From: Pyrocephalus nanus
Taxonomy: Eukaryota; Chordata; Aves; Passeriformes; Tyrannidae
NCBI GenBank assembly: GCA_038380795.1
Contig: CM076263.1
Location: 11,646,709 to 11,710,708 of the forward strand
DNA: 64,000 bases
Direction of reading: 5' to 3'
Shown here: one piece after another, positions 41,991-54,690 of the stretch
How the letters are laid out: each line of letters opens with the position of its first letter
How positions within the stretch are numbered: position 1 is the first letter of the stretch
Program-made: the position numbers and the translations under genes
Notes under the pieces: model-generated
Database searches by the model: none
What the model was told of the DNA's origin: nothing
Seen by the model: the letters and a program-made list of their open reading frames with translations, nothing else

Positions 41991-42606
41991 AAGATCTCTG
42001 GGTACATCATCCTTTTTAACCTTTTACCTCCTTGGACCAAAAAATTCAGTGTATTTTTGAACACCATAAATTCTATGTTTGGAAGTTAAAATTTAGAAAC
42101 GGTTTCCTAACTGTTCATAGGAATAAAGATTCACTAGAAATAATGGGCTTCATGTAAATTAATGAGTCACAAAACTTGTATAATTATTTCAGGGAAGTAA
42201 AACAACTGGACACAATTTGCTCAACTCCCAAAACAAGAATAAGAAGGCACTAATGAAAAAAACACATGTATGGGGTAAGCATTCAAAGACTAGAGGAAGA
42301 TTTGTAACACTCTTTATCCTTTTATGCAACATTAAAGCAATAACTATAATGAAATGGTTAAAGAAAAATTTGGTTCCAGGACAAATCATACATCCAGTAG
42401 GGCTAAAATTTAAAAGCTATATTGATATTTTCAGGGACTTTAGAGGGATGTGTAACTATTCACAAAATTTTACTGGGGCTGAGGTATTTTAGTGTATGTG
42501 GTTCCAAAAGATTTCAACTATTAAAGGGTGCAACTTTTACCTTCATATGTCAATATAGTGTTTAGAGTTTTTTTCTGATCTACGTATTTCTGCACCTCAA
42601 CATATT
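41991..42606. other. AT-rich intergenic DNA, no gene recognised
   Basis: A 91-codon frame at 42217-42492 plus is present, but its composition is that of AT-rich non-coding DNA and it has no recognisable motif. Nothing else is seen. Confidence 0.55.
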
Positions 42607-43000
42607 CACAGAATCACAGAACTGGTCAGGTTGGAAGGGAACACAGTGGGTCATTTGGTCCAACCTCCGTGCTCAAGTAGGGCCATCCTAGACCACGTGT
42701 CACAGGATTGCATCCAGAAGATTCTTGAATATCTCCAGTGAGGGAGACTCCATAACCTCTCTGGGCAACCCATTCCAGGGCATGGTCATCTGCACAGCGA
42801 AGAATTTCTTCTTCATATCCAGGTGGAGTTTCCTGTGCATCAAGTTCTATCCATAGGCTCTTGTCCTATTGCTCAGCATCACCAAGCAGAACCTGGCTCC
42901 ATCCTTGACATCCTCCCGTCAGATACTGTTAGACATTGATGAAGTCCCCTCTCAGTTGTCTCTTCTCAATGCTGAACAGGTCCAACTCAGTTTCTTGACT
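42607..43000 (-). mobile_element. CR1 LINE fragment, 3' end, minus strand
   Basis: This is the longest and best preserved CR1 copy apart from the one at 63.2 kb. In plus-strand order it reads cacagaatcacagaa, ggttggaaggga, ggtccaacctcc, cattccagggcatggtcatc, aagaatttcttcttcat. That is the reverse complement of the CR1 3' end. The 3' terminus is therefore at about 42607 and the truncated 5' side at about 43000. Local short frames on the plus strand are antisense to the element and have no meaning. Confidence 0.93.
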
Positions 43001-44338
43001 AGACAGAAGCTGACAAATGCCATGAGGGGCATTCAGTTTAATGCACCAAAAAAGCTAATCTGGACAACCTTAATTCAAGTAAAAGTAGCTGTTGTGCCTT
43101 CTACAATGAAAGGTTTATAGCTAGTGCTCTCAACACTTTGTCGTATGACAAGGAAAGCTCTACATTTGATCAAAGACAAGCAAACAACAAAATTCAGAGT
43201 GAATACAATCCCCTAGTTTACCCTTTTTTAAAGAACTCACCCAAGTTCCCTAAGCAAAAGCAGACATTTCTCATATGCAATGTGTAAAACAAAATCTTGC
43301 AATTTATTATTGTTATTTTGCAAAATGCGGTTCCTTCTCCTTTAACTTTTGAAGGCTGTGGTTGCAGTTGTACACCTTGTGTGCTTTCTAGATTAGAAAG
43401 GCAGGCCTGCTGTTGAAATACCAACTGAATGCACAAAACACTTTTCAGGCAAGAAGTTATGCAGCTACAATAAACTGAAATATTCTAATACCTAGTATAT
43501 TAAAGGAAATATGACACAAACGTTCATGATTTGTTCAACACCAGCACAAGTAACTCACCTTGCTTGGCCTTAAGCAGACAAGGAACTGTAATTCATAGAT
43601 CTATTCATATCACTTGGGAGGCTTCCAGAAGAAGTTCTCCTGCATTAATGCCGCTTTCAGAAGTTCTTCTGTCAGAAGTCAGAAGTCTTTCCGCATGTTC
43701 CCTGATACCAATACACACCTAATAACCTTAACAACTTGGAGTAAAAGTAACAATTTTTCTTCCGCATTTACTTTAAGCTATAAACCTCCCTTTTTCCTAA
43801 AAAATGTGAATAGCTCTTACCACACAGTTCACTATGGTTCAGAGCATTATCCTGTGGGAATCAGAGAATAAAAGAGAATGGAAAGAAAAAACATGGTTCT
43901 GAGAGGGAACCTTCATCTGGAAAAAATGTCAAAGGTGGAAGATACTGAAAGAAAAACATTTAATTGCAGGCATTAGGGTCAAGGAAAATTCCCAAGGCAT
44001 CCAATGATGTGAACCTAGAAGACAATCTGAGGAAGGGAAATGGGGTTTTTAGTATTTAATAGAGTCAAGAGATTGAAGGGACTAAGAACTGAGGAGAAGC
44101 TGATAGAATTTTTTTACTTTTATTTGGTATAACTGAAGATTTTTGAGGAACTGAATGGCCACTTGAAGCTGAGGAGAAGAAAGTATAGAGAAGTGGAAGA
44201 ATAGTCAAAGAAACAGAAATTTGGGCTAAATGACCCCTTGCATCACATTATTTTAGAAAGGAATTTACTACAATTTTCTTTAGTCTCTCATCAACTGTAA
44301 TTGGGAAAGGCTGTGTATCAAAATCCATACCATCTTAC
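43001..44338. other. AT-rich DNA downstream of CpG island (minus-strand view)
   Basis: No recognised gene. A strong minus-strand donor, CAAG|GTGAGT, has its last exon base at 43559. A possible minus-strand acceptor with a CCCTCTCAG end lies near 43900. With the signals at 44339-44429 and 44717 these may be parts of one unannotated minus-strand transcript, but any single pair could be chance. Confidence 0.35.
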
Positions 44339-44429
44339 CTTAGACATTAAATTGAGAAATGCAGGCCAGGACTGCAGGTCAAGACAACAAGGTCTCAGGG
44401 TCAGGACACCTCCATTTCTGCAGTTATTG
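44339..44429 (-). other. putative internal exon of a minus-strand transcript
   Basis: Read on the minus strand, a pyrimidine tract ending ...TTTTTTCTTCAG stops at 44430 and is followed by a 91-base segment. That segment ends TCTAAG at 44339 and is followed directly by GTAAGA, a strong splice donor. One of the three frames is open throughout (30 codons) and the other two contain stops. The exon would belong to a transcript starting in the CpG island at 44.75-45.6 kb. I do not recognise the peptide and a non-coding RNA is as likely. This rests on splice motifs only. Confidence 0.25.
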
Positions 44430-44581
44430 CTGAAGAAAAAAGTTTCTGAAAGGTGACTGAGCCCACCTGATGGGAGTAGCTGCTCTGGCTGACAATGCTC
44501 CGTCTCCAGGCGTGGGGAGATGGCTCACCTGGCAGGCAGGTAGGTGCCACGCAGGGTCTACAGAGTTCTCCACTGGCAATC

Positions 44582-44584
<3 letters not shown>

Positions 44585-44620
<36 letters not shown>

Positions 44621-44636
44621 AGAAGAAGAAGAAGAA
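44585..44636. repeat. A(34) plus (GAA)n microsatellite
   Basis: An uninterrupted run of 34 A (44585-44618) is followed by about six GAA units. The homopolymer is long enough that assembly and read errors are likely here. It lies between the candidate minus-strand exons at 44339-44429 and about 44718 onwards. Confidence 0.95.
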
Positions 44637-44716
44637 AAGCAGCTTCCCCAATCACTATTTAAGCATTGTCACACCTTTCCACAACATTACAAAGAAAATA
44701 TGCAGGATGACTTTAC

Positions 44717-45300
44717 CTGATGGCATTTAAGTCCATTTTGAGGGTGTAGTGGTCGCTCTCCCGTTTCACAACGCCTGTATGCAGCAGTCCTCACCACCCG
44801 AACGTGCCCGGGGTGTTCCAGGGCAGCAGAACCCGATGCAGGATCCCACCTTAGCCCGCCAGGCAGAGCCTTTGGGATTCGGCAGGAAAGGGGTTAAACG
44901 CCGAGCCTCGGCTCCAGGAACCCGGCGGGCGGTTCCATTGTCTGGCGAGGGGGAACCCATTTATACGTTGTTAATTATTCTCTCTAAAATAATGCCAATA
45001 CTCCAAAAGGAGGGCTGCAAGCCGTCATTACAAAACACGAGAAGCAGGTCTGCTAAGTAAAAGGAGTGGACCTGAGGTAAAATCCTGAAGGCACCTCTCT
45101 TCATTCTCCTGCGTGGGCAAGTTGCGCTCAGCCCGGTCTGAGGGAGGAGGCGAGGCGGCACCCCGGTAGCGTGTTTGGGGCTCGCAGGGCGCTTTAGGAG
45201 TTTTAGATACACTTTAATTTCTCCTTTCAGCATCACAAGAGCTGTCCTCCTCACTGGCTGCTTGTAACAGGCCTCGTTTGCCTGAGTGGGATTGGGAGGA
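44717..45300 (-). other. putative first exon of a minus-strand transcript
   Basis: The minus strand carries a good donor, CAG|GTAAAG, with its last exon base at 44717. It sits at the edge of a CpG-rich block that has a GC box and an E2F-like site upstream in the minus direction. The start position given is only a guess. Within it a minus-strand frame of 97 codons (44961-45254) ends TAA, immediately followed in frame by ATG and 64 more codons (44766-44960). Neither peptide is recognisable and GC-rich DNA commonly gives such frames. An unannotated non-coding RNA, or no transcript at all, is also possible. Confidence 0.2.
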
Positions 45301-45740
45301 GAGGAGGAAGGGCGGGCAGGGGAGCGGTGACGGCAGGAGGGTTCTGAGGTGACAAAGGCGCGGGAAGCGGCCGGGGCAGCCCGGGGTGCTGCTCGGTCAG
45401 GGGGTCAGTGGCTTTCTGTGCTGCAAATAATAATATAATCTATTGTGCCTAGCCCCGTGGAAGAGGTGTGGCAAACAGGCTCGGGAGTCCTAAGGATAAA
45501 CGCCGGGTAACTCGGCCGTATTTCACAGGGTGTGTTAGGGAGCCGGCACTGAGATCCGCCCCAGGCGGTTTGGGAACGGGCTGAGGGCGTCCTCAGGCAT
45601 CTGCTCACACCAGTGTTTTGAAGTGTCTTAGAGACACTGACTGTGTTTTTTTAGGATCGATTTAGTACGTCAGTGAAGGGAAAAAAACCACCCCAGACTT
45701 CCTCCCCCCCCCCCCACCCCCCCCACCCCATTAGCGGTAA
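44755..45740. promoter_or_regulatory. minor CpG island, candidate promoter
   Basis: After more than 44 kb of AT-rich DNA, base composition shifts abruptly to GC-rich with frequent CpG, for example around 44875-44950, 45115-45195, 45350-45400 and 45490-45590. A GC box (GGGCGGG, 45310-45316), an E2F-like GGCGCGGGAA (45358-45367) and a CRE-like TACGTCA (45666-45672) fall inside it. Unmethylated islands of this type in vertebrates usually mark promoters. Strand is unresolved: a minus-strand donor lies at 44717 and a plus-strand donor-like GCG|GTAAGA at 45736/45737. It lies about 10 kb upstream of the main island and could be an alternative promoter of the same gene. Confidence 0.6.
45704..45729. 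repeat. poly-C tract (poly-G on minus strand)
   Basis: Twelve C, an A, eight C, an A and four C follow each other. On the minus strand the long G-runs could fold as a G-quadruplex, and the C-rich strand as an i-motif. The tract sits at the edge of the minor CpG island. Confidence 0.85.
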
Positions 45741-48700
45741 GAATTTCTCAAGAAAGCAAGGAACTTGCTTCTTAGATCTGTGCCTAGACAGGAGGAAACT
45801 GAGGACACTTCAAGTGTTATGAAAGAGCTGGTTTATGAGCAGCTATCAGTGATAAACATAGGAGAGCTTTCCATCATACTAAAAATATTTCTGCGGAATC
45901 ACAGGCATGGGCAGTGCTTCCCAGGCAACTATAAAATGCCAAGCCCACTTCCTCTGAGAAACTATGAAACTTTAAAGCAGACCAAACCCACACAGAATAA
46001 ACAAATTTGGAGCGTAAAACCAGTGAATAAGAGTTGCGTTGTCTGTGGGAAGCCAAATTAATTTTTGTAACGTATTTTCTTCTGTGTTATTTATAAGAAG
46101 ATTCCTTGTCTGCCTAATTACTCTTAAGTAACAGCTGAGCAGTATGAGCAGTAATACTGTGGTAACATGATATAGGTGGAGAGTCCACATATTCCAGAGA
46201 AATATATGAGATTGAACTACATTATAACCTTCTGGGTCCCTCTGGGGTTCACCCGTGAAACAGCACCAGGAAGTTTGCTGTAATCATTCTTCCTGCACTG
46301 TTTGTTTTTGTGGCTAAATAAGGATTTCAGTGCAGTAGGCTAGCAATCCAGAACCTTTTTTGAGCTCTACATTAACACATAACCAAAAATAGCATTTAAT
46401 TAAAAAGTTGCAGTATGTTTTTGCAATCAAAGGGAAGTGTGTATGCTGGAGGAAACCTATTATATTAATAACGCTGAAACTTTTTGCTTGGCACATACAG
46501 AGTTGTAAGAACTTATCCTTTAAATTTCTGCAAGTGGAAAAAAACACATTTTCCTAAGGGCAATAATTAACTCTTATTCTACAGCTGCCCAAATATGTAG
46601 TTGTATTCCTATAGCCAGGTTATTACAGCTCTATAACTTCCCTGAAATTACATGTGAAATTTTCTATTTCAGGCATTTTGGCATCAGTATATAGCATTTT
46701 GAATGAAATTTTTGGGAACTGGACAGATTATATCTATTACATGTGAAGAGCACCAGCCATAAAGAAGTCTCATATAGACATCTCTGAACTGCTTTTAGAA
46801 GAGGGTAAAGCTTGTAGAGGCCTGGTAAGAACATCTTCATTTAAATATACACAATTTTATTGTTGGGAGGGAAGATTATTAAAGGAGTGAGAAGGAGGAA
46901 GAAGGTGTAACTGCTGATCAGTTTGATAGATCTTGAATATTCAACTGTTATGTAGTTTTATACTAACTTCATAACACCATGAAGGTCATCATATGTAATA
47001 CAGTGTTCATCATAATGAAACAAACCCTGACAGGCAGGCTATCAAATATGTGTGTGACACTCCTTCCCACATAGGCCCTGTTATATTTTTGAGTTAATCA
47101 TCAACAACATAGGGATACTAAGCATTTTTCTCACTCTTCAAGTTCTAGTTGGTGTTAATGAGAAGATGTAGAAAATAAGGTGACCGTAAGAATGTCATGA
47201 CTAACTGTAAAATACGGCGTGGTACTTCACATTCAAAATTCAAATGGACTAGAAAAAGCTGCATTCACCTTTATAAATCTAGTTTTTAAAAATGAAACAA
47301 ACTGCCTAGACTTCTATTACTAGTTGTTTAGGTGACCACTTTTTCATTCTTAAGGAAAGCTCAGGTGTGGATAACATGTCTGCTTAGCAATGTCCCTGGG
47401 CTGGACAGTCAAATTCAGTACTTCTGAAGATTGTGAGGCAACATCCAAGTTTAGCAGTATGCTTAATTATCTCCAGACAGTCATACAAACAGCACAACAT
47501 TTACATTTTATTAAAAGAAATATTTGCACTCAATAGTCTAAATGATGTTTCTCAAATTAAGTGGGAAAAAATGAGAAAAGGAAAGATCATATTTTTAGGT
47601 CTGCAGATAAATAATATTTTTTGTGAAAGTTTTTCATGTAAGCACTTTTTATGCTATACTATAAATAGAAATTTTATAGCATGGCTTTCACAAGCAATCT
47701 CTCTAGCAACAGATTGTCCCTATTTAACTGAACTTTTTATCCAAACATTATTCAATCACAAATACTTTTTCTATGATACTAAAATGATGTACTCACCAAA
47801 GAGAATTTTTCTTTCACTGTCTACTCATAGTACCTTCTTCTTTTGCCTCTATGGGCATTTGGCTATTCCATAAACATGATGAAGAAAAGAAAAATTAAAC
47901 CAGTAAGATCATTGCTTATAGAGACATCCTTTGTAAGCCAGTAATTCTTTAAGAGAAACATGAAGAGATTCATGTCTTGGATTGTTTTTGCCAAATAAGA
48001 AGAGTCAAAATAGGAAAACAAAGAAATTAAGGATTTTTATATACTGCCTCTATCTTTGGGAGCAAGAAAGAAGGAAACAATCCACAATATTAGGGAGAAC
48101 AGTGTCTAATGGTAGAGAAAAGATAAACATTGCCTAAGGAAATGCAGGAGAAAAAAAGTACTTTGACCAGAAGAGAGTAATCACTAGTGTAGCCTGGAGT
48201 AAACAAAAGACTGACTTTGGTCTGCAAATGAGGGGAAACAGCAATGGAACCATGGAAGGTATGAAAATAATGAGTAAGTTTAGGCAAAAATCTAGTGAAT
48301 GAAAATATAAAACATATTTTATGGTGTATGTGGATATATTTTCCTGATAAGAAAATTCATATTTTGAATGCTGCCAAGTTATTTTAATGTATGCATCTGT
48401 TTAGAAGGCAAATATCTTTAAAATTGGCAATGTATTCTTACCTGTCTTGACTTGAATGGCTTGTGCAGTGCTTCTGGTCAGAAAACATATATGATGGCAT
48501 CAGATGTTTGGATGCACTCTATTTATAAAGATTGTGTGTATGTTCTTTTCTTCTGAAAGCATGTGAAAGTTTCACCTGAAGTCTCAGGTCGTTTTTTGTT
48601 GATAGTCATCTTGAATCTCTCTTGCTCTGTTTTTCTTACAGCTACATTCCCAGACATTGCTCAGGCCTTTGTATGGGTTTCTGTGTCTTCTCTGCATCTG

Positions 48701-51700
48701 TTTCTTTGCCATTTTACGTCTTTTTTCTCACACATGCCTGTCCTCAAATATCTAACAAAACATGTGCCAACCGCATGTGTTGTTGTTTTTGGTTGTAACA
48801 TGTACCCATGTTCTCGTGGAGGCTGTTCTTTTTCAGAAAGTTAAACGTCTTACAGTGATTTTGAAGAGCACTGTCTATGACAAGTAGCTGGAATATGTTC
48901 TATCTAACAACAATTTTATGGATAACAGGCCACCTTAATGAGAGTTGGTCCCTGCATGGAAAACATATTAGCAAAAGCACAGGTATACAGATTGCAGCCT
49001 CTTCAGGAGAGTCACTGTATCATCTCTCATATGAGTACTTGCACTGGATTGCAGTCAACAGTAGAGAAAATTGGCAAACCTACAAAATGTTCAATAATCA
49101 TTCAAAACTGTAAATTAAGTTAAGAATGCTGTGCGCACTAGTGGCCTTTCAGTATCGTCAAGATTTTTAAATTATTTGCACTTACCTATAAGCTTTAGGA
49201 AAACTGCTCATGCTTATCCTGTTATTTCTCCAAATGCATACCTCTTAGGCCAGAAATTTCTATGCCGCTTTTCTTTTGTAAGATGAATTATGATTACAAA
49301 AGCTGAGGAGGTTGAGTATGTATCTTAAAACAGTGGGAGGATAAATACAGAAATTTAAACATCAACAACTAGAATTTAAATACATCACGATCCAGAAAAG
49401 AACATTTTCATCTATAGATCGTTTTAATGTGATTTTAAAGTTTTGTCTTTTTGAGAATTCCATGCTAATCATTCCTAAAAGGTATATTCTTCTTTCAGTT
49501 TTTTTTTCTTTATTAAAACCAAGTTGCATCAGCTAGGCAGAGACACTTATTTGTATTTAATTGCAGCTTCTCCAGGTTAATAGCTCAGTTTTATGGACCA
49601 CTTATTGTTCCTGTCAAAAGTTAAAACAAAAATTTAAAAAAGGCTTTGCCCTTCAGAATGAGCAGTATTGCAAGTCTGTGAGAAATGAAGTCAGGACAAG
49701 TTTATACTACTTTCTGGCTCACTGTTGAAGCACCCACACATCTTCTGAAGTCCTGACAAACCAGATGTACTGATATGTATCCCTGTGGCCATACTGAGAA
49801 GCAAGTGTCCAGCATGTGTCCAGTTAAAACACTGAATAATATGTATAATAGAAGTTGCAAGAGGAATAGTCTGCATTCAGAAAATCACCAATGATGTTTA
49901 TTTATCCTTACTCCTTTCCCATTCTTATCTTAAAATCAATAAATAACACTTTATTTAGAAGTAATTTTCGTTACAAATTGATATTTGCAGCCGTAAGGTA
50001 CAGGAGTGCAAAAGTTGCTTGCCTTTATTTCATTTCTTGCAAAATGTGTGTTTTCCTGTTCTCACTATAACATTCTTTCATAAGGGCCACAGGATATCTA
50101 AAACAAAAAGGGACATCTGCTGCAGGTTACCAGTCTGGTTTAGCCACTGGATAGAACTTTTTAAAATGTCTTCACATGAACAAACATCTAATGAGAGCCA
50201 AATTTCAATCAACTCTCTTTTGTCAGGTTTCTGGATAAAAAAAATCAGGTAATTAATTACTTCAATGAAGAAATAATTGGAAATATGAATGTGATTTATC
50301 TCTAGATGGGGTACCACAGTTTCTTCTTACCTTCCTTTTGGCTAATCCATTCTAGGAGATTGCCTTAGGTGTGTTTGTAAAATGCAATGTAAATGAAACA
50401 TGCATGGACATTGGAAATAATTTGTCTAAAAATTGTGTATTAAAGTGTTCAAACAAACTTTGGCACAAGCTTAAAGCATGGCAGTTAGCACTTTCCCAAA
50501 CAATTCCTGTGCACAGTTTGGAAGTTAGTATGAGTCAGGAACCATTCCCAATACATGCATGTGACTATCCTGTTCTGAAGAATAGAAGGGTTTAATAATA
50601 CAAGCATAAAACATCATGTGGTTACCAGCCCTAATGCCAGAGAACAGTCCCAGGCATGTTTAACCTGTTCTTTTATATGTAGCCATTGAATCTTTTGGCT
50701 GAGGTAGTTAACACTTCAGTATTTGAAGAGCAGAAAAGTTCTGCTTTCTTCCAAAGAAGCAGTTTTTAAAGGCCTGAGCCCAAGAAGCTTTTTAAACCTA
50801 CATGATATAGATAAGCATATCTCAGTCTTAAGTATTCTTTTTACTGGCAAGTTCATTAAAAATGGAGTGGCAAGGCATCTGAAGCATGTTATGATATTCT
50901 CAGAATTCTTTAATCCATGCAAGTATGACTTTCATCTTGTGCTGAATACAATGGTCCTTAATTTTCAACTTCTGTGCTTTGCCAGAAGATGAATGTCCAC
51001 ATTTACTTGCTGGCCTGTGAAGCTCTGTACTGATTTAGCTTTACATCTTAAAAAGTGGAAAGAAAAAAATGCTCGAATGTTTTTATATTTATCTCTTAAA
51101 ATTATCCACAGTGGTCCTCAACAACCCTCTTAAGTGAAATTGCACAGGATTTCTTATGTAGCTAACATGCAATACTGGAATGGCACCCACTTCCTTTCTG
51201 AAGTTCAGCAATGGTGAATCCACAGGAAAGAACCTAAAGAGCATCTTTGGCCAGATTTCAGATTATTTGCTATGACAGTGTATAACTGATCATTTATCTT
51301 CCCTACAAAATCAAGGGGTTTAGGTTGTTAAGTCTGTTCTTATGGCCCTAATATGACAACACTGGGACAGTCTACTTGTCCAGCAGTCAATCACTGTGTT
51401 TTATTTATTATGCATGTTTTATAGTCTAAATTAGGTGTTTTATATTATCTTTAACTTTATTCAAAATCCTTAGTGCCTTGCATAATCAAAATCTTACTTC
51501 AGCATTCAACTGAAAGTACAAAAGTTTTGTCTTCTGTCGTTTGTTCCCCATAGAAACAATTATACATTTTAATAGATAAAACTGCCATAGAATTCATGTC
51601 ATATACAAACAGAAGCACATTCTTAACATGGTAGAGATAATGCAAGTTTGTAATTTAGAAAAAAATAAAAGAAGTATTATTTAATTTAATGTTAATTCTT

Positions 51701-54690
51701 TTCTAGTAAATTAAGCTAAATAATTAAAAGAAGGAAAAAATATTACCTCCACCTGGCTTATCAGGAAAAACTCCCTACATCAGTGAAGTTGTAAGCTTAC
51801 AGCAAGTAACAATACAATATTTTACTCCTCAGTCTCCAGGCTTCCTTGGTTTATTATTTAACCTGTACCACTGAAGGCCTCATGTATAGGTTTTTTACTT
51901 CGCACAAAGAATATAGTGAATAAAGTGAGTCAATTACATGGTGCTATTATTTGCTCCTGTGAACTAAAGTCAATGCAAAGAACATAACTTTATATTAATT
52001 GTCATACAGAGGACATTATTATGTTCTTCCTGTGCACTGTTGTGGTCTAGCCTTAAACATCAGATTCCAAATAATTTGAATACTTAAATTTAGGATGATG
52101 GCTAATGATTGAATTACCATATTACCTTAGATAACAAGCTCCCACTTTCTATAGGAAAGTTCTTTTTAATTATTGAGAAAATATAAAAAATATACAACCT
52201 TAATTTTTAAAATTATTTTACTGACATATTATTTATTTTAAAAATCTAGCTAGAAATATATACTATGTGCAAGTTACTAAAAGGTAAACATAACAATGTA
52301 TGTATCCCATTAACAACTTAAAATGACAGGTACCTGAATGTTATAAGGGCCCTTAAAGACATAGAAATGGAAAAGTACAATACATTTTACAGGAAAAAAA
52401 ATCAAATTACAATAAACACATCTAAGCAAACAATCACATCTAAGTAAAAGTTGTATTTTTACTCCAGTATTACATGCCGTCCACAATTTATGAAGCTGAA
52501 TAACAACATGTAGCAGTCAGGGAAGTTTTACGTCAGAGTGAAGAGGGTAAGGAGGTCTCTTCTCTAATTTCAGCAGTATACACACAAATACTATCTTTGC
52601 ATCTGGAAGGCTTATCTCAGTATGCAGTTGTAAACAGCAGCAATGGCATATCTACGGCTTTCCATATATTTTGTGAAAATTGCTTGAGAAATATGTTTTA
52701 AAAAGTTTTTAATTTCTGCCTTTTGAATTAGAATACTCTTTGAAGAACAAGAAACCGGTCTCAGAATAACAGACTGTGTAAACAGTGTAAATTTATGGGA
52801 ACACAATCAGTGGTTTGGGGCAAAAGACACATTCTCTCTTGACATCAAAAGGAGCAGGATTAGGTTGTAAAGCTTTACCCTGATACTTGCAGTTCATTTT
52901 CTGGACTATATAGGTATGGATTTGTCAGGGGAATTCAGGGAGCTCTGCCCTCCTCCACACTGCGACCAGCTTTGTTCAGGCAGTGTGTGCTCCTCTGTGT
53001 GCCACAGTCAGGGCTGCATGACTGCATAGCTCCTCCCATACAGATTAGGACTATCTCCACCCCATGACTAAGGCCTGGAACAGAAATAAGGTTTTTAAAG
53101 GATTTTACAGTAGTTTTCAGGTAATCTGAAATACTTAATTTATCACTTTTTCTGGCCATTTCAGGCAGAATGAGGTGAACCCTGTGCATACTGAAGTATT
53201 TTTAGGAACATAGTGAGCCTCCATTCTGCAATAAATTGCAGTGAGTGGGGTTTTGAAGAGGAATAAATGGAACCCCTTGTCTAAATGCAGTCAAATAATT
53301 TGATCTTTCATTTTAAAAGATTGGTTACAGTAATATCTAATGGAATAAAAAATATTTAATTTCCTTTAAGGAAAAAGCAATTCTGATTTGCCCATGTGTG
53401 TTACACATGACCTTCTAAAAGAACTAATGGCTTGAATTATTTGTTTTCATGTGCAGGTAATACAAAATAGTACTCAAATAAAATAGCCATTTCTACAAAT
53501 TCTTGTAGTTGAAAAGTATTATAAAAGCCTAAAATGATCGAGTGACACTCTCACTGAAACCATAGTCAAATAGATGTCGTGCCTTACTTACCATAATGTT
53601 TGTACTGTCTAAATCATGTTTGGCAATTGAAAATCAAAATTTTAGTATTTACATTTTATTTACACATTAATTCACCAATTGAGAAAAAAATAATTATATA
53701 AATAAATTACTAAAATCACAGAAAGGCTCCATCAACATGAATTGGTAGAAGTTAGAAGTAGATTGACGTAGTATTCCTGGGCTAACTTTGTAATTTTAGA
53801 AATACATTTTCCTGAGAATTCATAGATATGTAAGTACACACATATATGGGTATGTGAACTCCAAGATAGGTAATTCATTAATTTAATTTATTACCAAGAG
53901 AAGGTAGTTTCCCCCTTGAGTTACAAAGTTGCAACATATTAATTAAGTGCAAAGACCTAAGAACACACACACCATTTGCAAACCAACTATTTCCCTTTAT
54001 TTCACATGGATAACTTCAAGTTGTAAATGCATAAACGATTATAGGATTGGGGACTTTTATATTAACAGGAACAAAGGTATGGAATACATTTTTTTTCAGA
54101 GCTCAGTTTACTCTGTCTCCATTCATATGAGCCAGTAGATATTAGTATTTCTGGTACTTAATTTCCATATTTTCTACGCCATCTTCATTTATGTACTCTC
54201 AAAAAACCCCACATACACTTGTAAAATGAAGTTTGCTTCATCCAAAACTACAAATTTAGTAGCAGTTTAAGCTTGAGAGGCATTTAAAATCTGTACTAAA
54301 GACAGAGTGCTATTCAGAAAATCCTAAGCGTTGGAAAGATTTAAGTGCATTGGTGTAAGATATTATCCCTTTGTGCAAATAACATCCATCCAGCGCTGAA
54401 AGGGTGTGTTTATATGTCACAGGGCATTAACAGCTGTGTCCAGCTGAATCCTGAAGTCGACAGACAAGCATTGCTTCCTCTAGAAATGAAGGGATTTTTG
54501 TCCAAGTACTGAACAGCAAAACGACATTAAGTGAGTACTAAAAGATATAGTGAATTAATCGGATATAAATGCTCCTTCATTATTATCCTGTGCTATCATT
54601 ATTCAGTTTTACCTGTACAGCGGAACACCAGAAAGTCTTTCAGCTTAGGACATTCTCCAAACACTCCTTCACAACACACAATTAAAATAT
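45741..54690. other. AT-rich DNA between two CpG islands, no gene recognised
   Basis: This 9-kb stretch contains short frames only. The best are 98 codons at 45765-46061 plus and 146 codons at 47433-47873 plus. The first lies directly beside the minor island but has no domain I recognise. The second has the low-complexity, hydrophobic composition of random AT-rich translation. No known repeat is visible. Confidence 0.5.

Noticed and set aside
42869..43120. 83-codon plus-strand frame
   Set aside because: Mostly antisense to the CR1 element at 42607-43000.
45765..46061. 98-codon plus-strand frame beside the minor CpG island
   Set aside because: Position is suggestive, but no family, no strong start context and no following donor was found. 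Kept only as something to check with RNA data.
47433..47873. 146-codon plus-strand frame, one of the two longest in the AT-rich DNA
   Set aside because: Composition (Phe, Ile, Leu, Lys, Asn, Tyr, Ser) is that of random AT-rich translation. No domain, no promoter and no convincing splice sites.
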